Shown here: piece by piece, positions 13,596-16,855 of the stretch
Layout: each line of letters starts with the position of its first letter
Position numbering within the stretch: position 1 is the stretch's first letter
Source of the DNA: Chloroflexota bacterium
GTDB lineage: Bacteria; Chloroflexota; Anaerolineae; UBA4142
Direction of reading: 5' to 3'
DNA: 16,855 nucleotides
NCBI GenBank assembly: GCA_016199405.1
Contig: JACQGS010000032.1
Coordinates: forward strand, 1 to 16,855
Program-made: the position numbers and the translations under genes
Notes under the pieces: generated by a model
Told to the model about the DNA's origin: nothing
The model's input: the letters and a program-made list of their open reading frames with translations, nothing else
The model's database searches: none

Positions 13596-14316
13596 TCGCC
13601 AGCACCTCGATCAAATGCCGCGCGCGCACACGCGAATTATTTTTCGTCAGCCCGCCGTTGATGTGCATCAAGCAACCCGGATCGCACGCGACGACGACGT
13701 CCGCGCCGCTCGCCTCGACATTTTTGAGTTTCGCCGCGAGCATCGCTGCGCTCACTTCCGGGAACATCACGCTGAACGCGCCGCCAAAGCCGCAACAGGT
13801 TTCTTCGTCGGGCGACGGCGCGAACTGCAAATCCCGGACGGCGGAAAGCAATTGCTTGGGCGCGGTGCGGACGTTGAGACCGCGTAGGAGGTGGCAGGAC
13901 GCGTGATAGGTGACGCGGTGCGGAAAGCGCGCGCCGAGATCGGTGACGTGGAGTACGTCGGTCAAGAATTGCGCGAATTCGTACGTGCGCGCGGCGCGAT
14001 CGCGCGCGTGCGCGTGATCGCGCGAATCGGCAGGGAAAAGATTGGGGAGATGATGCCGCGCGAAATCGGCGCACGAGCCGGACGGCGCGACGATGTACGC
14101 CTCGCTCGCGCCGAACACCTCGAGCCAATGCCGCGCGAGATCGCGCGCCGGCGATTGAAAGCCGCTGTTGAAAAACGGCTGACCGCAGCAGGTTTGCTTT
14201 GCCGGAAAAGAAACCGCGACACCGAGTTTTTCAAAAATCAGCGTCATTTTCTTCAAGACGTCCGGAAAAAATTGATCGGCGAGACAGGTGATGAAAAGCT
14301 GGGCTTGGACCGGCAT
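13588..14316 (-). CDS. lutA: LutA, lactate utilisation CCG-domain (Fe-S) oxidoreductase
   Basis: 242 aa, close to the usual 238-245 of LutA/YkgE proteins. The first half holds LFITCLADQFFPDV and the CCG motif QTCCGQPFFNSGFQ (C43, C44). The second half holds TYHASCHLLRGLNV and ETCCGFGGAFSV, then ADVVVACDPGCLMHINGG. Both halves are cysteine-rich CCG domains thought to bind an Fe-S centre and act with LutB and LutC in L-lactate oxidation. The ATG at 14316 is preferred: GGAG lies nine bases upstream and a promoter -10 box at 14359-14364 leaves a 36-base leader. An ATG at 14337 is possible; the longer frame up to 14457 would start upstream of the promoter. It is the first gene of the operon and overlaps lutB by eight bases. 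Confidence 0.9.
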   Translation of the reverse strand: MPVQAQLFITCLADQFFPDVLKKMTLIFEKLGVAVSFPAKQTCCGQPFFNSGFQSPARDLARHWLEVFGASEAYIVAPSGSCADFARHHLPNLFPADSRDHAHARDRAARTYEFAQFLTDVLHVTDLGARFPHRVTYHASCHLLRGLNVRTAPKQLLSAVRDLQFAPSPDEETCCGFGGAFSVMFPEVSAAMLAAKLKNVEASGADVVVACDPGCLMHINGGLTKNNSRVRARHLIEVLANE

Positions 14317-14358
14317 CGGTCGCGTCTCCACAGGCATGGGGTGAGGTGGCGGATTCAG

Positions 14359-14367
14359 ATTATAGCA
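14359..14367 (-). promoter_or_regulatory. Extended -10 promoter of the lut/glc operon
   Basis: On the minus strand the text is TGC TATAAT, a consensus -10 box with the TGn extension. No good -35 box is visible 16-18 bases upstream. Transcription would start near 14352 and read lutA, lutBC, glcF and glcDE. Confidence 0.65.
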
Positions 14368-14419
14368 TCTTTTCATTGCCTCCGCATCCGCGCGCGGTGA
14401 CGCACTCTGAAAAATGCGT

Positions 14420-14448
14420 TTGCCCCACATTACCACGCGTGGTATGAT
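14420..14448 (+). promoter_or_regulatory. Promoter of the MFS transporter gene
   Basis: TTGCCC (14420-14425) and TATGAT (14443-14448) are separated by 17 bases. Transcription would start near 14455, giving a leader of about 26 bases with a GGGGG ribosome-binding stretch at 14469-14473. Confidence 0.65.
14431..14444. promoter_or_regulatory. Perfect 14-bp palindrome, likely operator
   Basis: TACCACGCGTGGTA is its own reverse complement. It fills most of the spacer of the transporter promoter and touches the first two bases of its -10 box. A bound dimeric repressor would block that promoter, and the lut/glc promoter lies about 65 bases away. The regulator is not encoded in the window. Confidence 0.55.
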
Positions 14449-14480
14449 GCCGCGCATTCCGAGATCATGGGGGTTTGACG

Positions 14481-15830
14481 ATGAATGCTAACCACGCGGC
14501 GCCGCTAAATTTGCGCACGATTGATTTCGTGACGATGAACCTGTACTATCTCGGTTTGTCGGTGATGTGGCAGAGCATCGGACGATTCCTCTTGCAGTCG
14601 CTCACGCCTCTGCCCCATATCGCCGGGCGCGACAATGCCGAAGCCGCGCTCGGCGCGATTACTTTCACGGGCTTGCTTATCGCGACGATTGTCCAGCCGA
14701 TTGCCGGCTCGATCAGCGACAACTTTTCTTCGCGCTTCGGTCGCCGCCGCCCGTTCATGTTCGTGTTCACACTGACCGACCTCGTTTTCCTCGCCGGGAT
14801 CGCGTTCGCGCCGAATCTCGCCTGGCTCTTCATCGCGTATTGCCTCTTGCAATTCTCGTCCAATCTCGCGCACGGACCTTATCAAGGATTGCTTGCCGAT
14901 CTCGTGCCGGAAGAAAAACGCGGCATCGCTTCGGGCATTCGTCAATTCATTGACACCTCTGGGATTATCGTCGTCGCGTTGCTGGTGCCCATTCTCATTT
15001 CAGGCGCGCGGGATGTGGCGTCCGGCGTCAGCCTCTCGCTCGCGGTCGTCGCGTCCGTTCTCGTCGCGACGATGCTGTTGAACTTCGCCTTGGTGCGCGA
15101 GCCCGCCCGCATTACGGCAACGCCCGCGCGCTCTGCGCGTGCCTTTGCGCTTCGCGATTGGCTGCGCGCCGCGCCGCGCTTTGCGCGCGAGTACCCCGAC
15201 TTTGTATGGCTCATCGCCACGCGTCTGTTCACGCTCGGCGCGCTCGCGCTCGTTTCGAATTACGCGCAGTTTTATTTCCAAAAGGTCTTGTTCGCCCACG
15301 TCGCCGACCTCGACGCGCAGATCAAAGCGGCGGTGAAAATGCAGGGCGATTTGCTCACGGTCGTCGTGCTCGCGCTGATTCTATTCACGCTCGCCGGCGG
15401 ACCGCTCTCGGATCGCTGGGGACGCCGCCCGTTGGTTGCGTTCGGAAGTCTGCTCGCGGGCGCGGGCGCATTCGGTTTGATGTTCGTTCGCAACGTGCCG
15501 CTGATCCAACTGCCGTTTCTCACGATCAGTGATCTCGTCGCATGCGGAATGTTGATCGGCATTGGGATTGGTTTGTTCCTTTCCCCGAACTGGGCGTGGG
15601 CGATTGATCTGATGCCGCGCGAAAAAGGCGGACAATTTCTCGGGCTCACTAACTTGGCAACCGCCGGCGCCACGGTGGTCACATCTCTGCTCGGTTTCGT
15701 CATCGGCGCGATGAACTTGCAACAACCCGGCAGCGGGTTCACGATGATGTTCCTCGTCGCGACAATCGGTTTTGTCTTGGGCGCGGTGTTGGTGGTCAAG
15801 ATTCGCGAGACGAGCGGAGCGCGCGGATGA
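14481..15830 (+). CDS. MFS transporter (GPH/SLC45-like)
   Basis: 449 aa with about twelve membrane segments and a central cytoplasmic loop around residues 210-225. Family signs are the loop 2-3 motif FSSRFGRRRPFM, NLAHGPYQGLLADLVPEEKRG after helix 4 or 5 (typical of glycoside/SLC45-like MFS proteins), and its counterpart SDRWGRRPLVAFGS in the second half. LMPREKGGQFLGLTNLATAGA follows near helix 10. Related carriers move sugars or other small solutes with cations. The divergent arrangement with the lut/glc operon makes a hydroxyacid substrate conceivable, but the sequence resembles sugar carriers more. The ATG at 14481 is chosen over the TTG at 14475 because GGGGG at 14469-14473 gives normal spacing. 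The stop overlaps an ATG of a small aborted frame. Confidence 0.82.
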   Translation: MNANHAAPLNLRTIDFVTMNLYYLGLSVMWQSIGRFLLQSLTPLPHIAGRDNAEAALGAITFTGLLIATIVQPIAGSISDNFSSRFGRRRPFMFVFTLTDLVFLAGIAFAPNLAWLFIAYCLLQFSSNLAHGPYQGLLADLVPEEKRGIASGIRQFIDTSGIIVVALLVPILISGARDVASGVSLSLAVVASVLVATMLLNFALVREPARITATPARSARAFALRDWLRAAPRFAREYPDFVWLIATRLFTLGALALVSNYAQFYFQKVLFAHVADLDAQIKAAVKMQGDLLTVVVLALILFTLAGGPLSDRWGRRPLVAFGSLLAGAGAFGLMFVRNVPLIQLPFLTISDLVACGMLIGIGIGLFLSPNWAWAIDLMPREKGGQFLGLTNLATAGATVVTSLLGFVIGAMNLQQPGSGFTMMFLVATIGFVLGAVLVVKIRETSGARG

Positions 15831-15904
15831 CGCTCGCGATCACCGAATCCGAAATCTAGCAAATCTTGCGCGACGCGCCCTCGTCACTTTTCCCCCAAAG
15901 GTGA
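15827..15904 (+). pseudogene. Aborted gene start coupled to the MFS stop
   Basis: An ATG at 15827 overlaps the transporter stop as ATGA and reads MTLAITESEI, then TAG at 15857-15859. The same frame continues QILRDAPSSLFPQR to TGA at 15902. It looks like the 5' end of a once-coupled gene cut down to 25 codons, but it may be chance. The GAATCCGAAATC part also resembles the heptamer repeats. Confidence 0.25.
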
Positions 15905-15907
15905 AAC

Positions 15908-16834
15908 ATGCTTCTCATCGGCAGCACAAATGCGAATGTCGGATTTGCGGACGGAATGAAAATATTGCGCGCGGGCGGCAGCGCGCTCGACGCGGTCGAG
16001 GCGACGATCCGCGCGGTTGAAGCGAATCCGGACGACCACAGCGTCGGCTATAGCGGCTTGCCGAATATTTTGGGCGAGGTCGAACTCGACGCGAGTATCA
16101 TGGATGGGTGGACGCTGGAAACCGGCGCGGTCTGCGCGGTGCAGAATGTCGAGCATGTGATTTCGCTTGCGCGCGCGGTGATGGAACGCTTGCCGCATGT
16201 TTTGCTCGCGGGGCGCGGCGCGGAGCAATTCGCGCGCGAACTCGGTTTTGAAGCGCGCGATCTGCTGACGCCGGAGGCGAAAGCGATTTTTGAAGGCAAA
16301 GCGGAGAGCCGCTCGCCGCGTTATGAAATATTGCGCGAACTGGTCCAACGCGCGGCACAAGCCGCGGATAAAGCCGAAGAGCGGCACGGCACCGTGAATG
16401 TAATCGCGCTTGATCGCGCCGGCAATATCGCGAGCGGCGTGAGCACATCGGGCTGGGCGTGGAAATATCCGGGGCGCGTCGGCGATTCGCCGATTATCGG
16501 CGCGGGCAATTACGCGGATAATCGCTACGGCGCGTGCGGCTGCACCGGCTACGGCGAAATGGCGCAACGCTGCAACACCGCGCATTCGGTCGTGTTGTAT
16601 ATGAAGATGGGGAAAAGTTTGGACGAGGCATGCCGCGAGGCGATGCTCGATTTGCGGCATCTGACGGTGCCGTTTCCGCCGGGAATGAATTTGGTTGCGC
16701 TCGACGCGCGCGGCAATCACGCGGCGTTCACAACGGAAACCGATCGCGAGGTGACATATGTTTTTCAAACGGATGCCATGCAAGAATACGAGACGCGGAA
16801 ACGCGCAGTGGTGGCGTTGAAGGCGAGTGTGTGA
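15908..16834 (+). CDS. Glycosylasparaginase / isoaspartyl peptidase-type Ntn hydrolase
   Basis: 308 aa, the usual size for N4-(beta-N-acetylglucosaminyl)-L-asparaginases. Such enzymes cut themselves into alpha and beta chains before a threonine that becomes the N-terminal nucleophile. Here the likely cleavage point is before T162 in RHGTVNVIALD. Substrate-binding features follow: STSGWAWKYPGRVGDSPIIGAG (R190, D193), NRYGACGCTGYGE and the MNLVALDARGN strand. The alpha part begins GSTNANVGFADGMKILRAGGSALDAVE, also typical. The residue before the nucleophile is Gly rather than the Asp of the human enzyme. There is no signal peptide, so it is cytoplasmic. AAAGGTG at 15897-15903 supports the ATG at 15908. 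It may follow the MFS gene in one transcript (77-base gap). The stop codon lies in a GAGTGTGT repeat. Confidence 0.87.
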   Translation: MLLIGSTNANVGFADGMKILRAGGSALDAVEATIRAVEANPDDHSVGYSGLPNILGEVELDASIMDGWTLETGAVCAVQNVEHVISLARAVMERLPHVLLAGRGAEQFARELGFEARDLLTPEAKAIFEGKAESRSPRYEILRELVQRAAQAADKAEERHGTVNVIALDRAGNIASGVSTSGWAWKYPGRVGDSPIIGAGNYADNRYGACGCTGYGEMAQRCNTAHSVVLYMKMGKSLDEACREAMLDLRHLTVPFPPGMNLVALDARGNHAAFTTETDREVTYVFQTDAMQEYETRKRAVVALKASV

Positions 16835-16848
16835 GTGTGTGAGTGTGT
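16825..16848. repeat. Three tandem GAGTGTGT octamers at the asparaginase stop
   Basis: Exact copies lie at 16825-16832, 16833-16840 and 16841-16848. The TGA stop (16832-16834) is made by the junction of the first two units, and the last coding residues (SV) are repeat-encoded. Confidence 0.88.
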
Positions 16849-16855
16849 ACGTGAC

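Noticed and set aside
14338..14457. Extended lutA N-terminus starting at 14457
   Set aside because: The added residues are not LutA-like and would start upstream of the TATAAT box at 14359-14364; homology begins at about 14316.
15884..16783. Minus-strand open frame of 299 codons opposite the asparaginase
   Set aside because: Nearly the same length as the real gene but Arg/His-rich and motif-free, as expected for an antisense frame in GC-rich DNA.

Overview
The window looks like a chromosomal segment of an uncultured, GC-rich bacterium. Chloroflexota (Anaerolineae-like) is my best guess, from the extreme density of CGCG words, the many short palindromic and heptameric interspersed repeats, and the gene content. 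This is inference: no rRNA or other phylogenetic marker is present, and no tRNA, CRISPR array or transposase gene was seen.

Positions 1 to about 2,050 form a lower-GC accessory island. It holds three copies of a 20-bp repeat, the decayed 3' end of a short-chain dehydrogenase, an orphan antitoxin-like gene with a good promoter, a gene tail broken by a stop codon, and an intact 453-aa endonuclease with a FokI-type catalytic domain. No methyltransferase or toxin partner is present. From about 2,080 the composition switches to CGCG-rich. There follow a LarA-like nickel-pincer 2-hydroxyacid racemase, an intergenic patch packed with repeats, a HEAT-repeat protein translationally coupled to an AEC-family permease, a DEDDy exonuclease-like protein, and a convergent 3-mercaptopyruvate sulfurtransferase with a small membrane protein upstream of it.

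The core of the window is a minus-strand operon, 14,316 down to 7,545: lutA, a fused lutB-lutC, glcF, and a fused glcD-glcE. The genes overlap or sit tens of bases apart. It joins the L-lactate oxidation machinery (LutABC) to the glycolate/D-lactate oxidase machinery (GlcDEF) in one transcript. With LarA and the AEC permease nearby, this reads as a locus for using both enantiomers of lactate or related 2-hydroxyacids. lutB is split by an apparent one-base deletion in a C run; restoring one base gives a single 685-aa LutB-LutC protein. An MFS transporter is transcribed divergently from the operon. Its promoter carries a perfect 14-bp palindrome, a likely operator. A glycosylasparaginase-type Ntn hydrolase closes the window.

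The most unusual signal is the repeat ecology. A 27-nt hairpin module occurs twice, inserted at the identical GAGA/TTG junction: once inside an intergenic palindromic repeat, whose opposite arm shows the uninterrupted site, and once inside a heptamer array that forms the coding linker between LutB and LutC. Other 28-bp arrays of 7-mers lie in frame in larA and glcDE, and a roughly 100-bp palindromic element lies in frame in glcF. Stop codons of four genes (larA, the AEC permease, glcF and the asparaginase) lie inside repeats.
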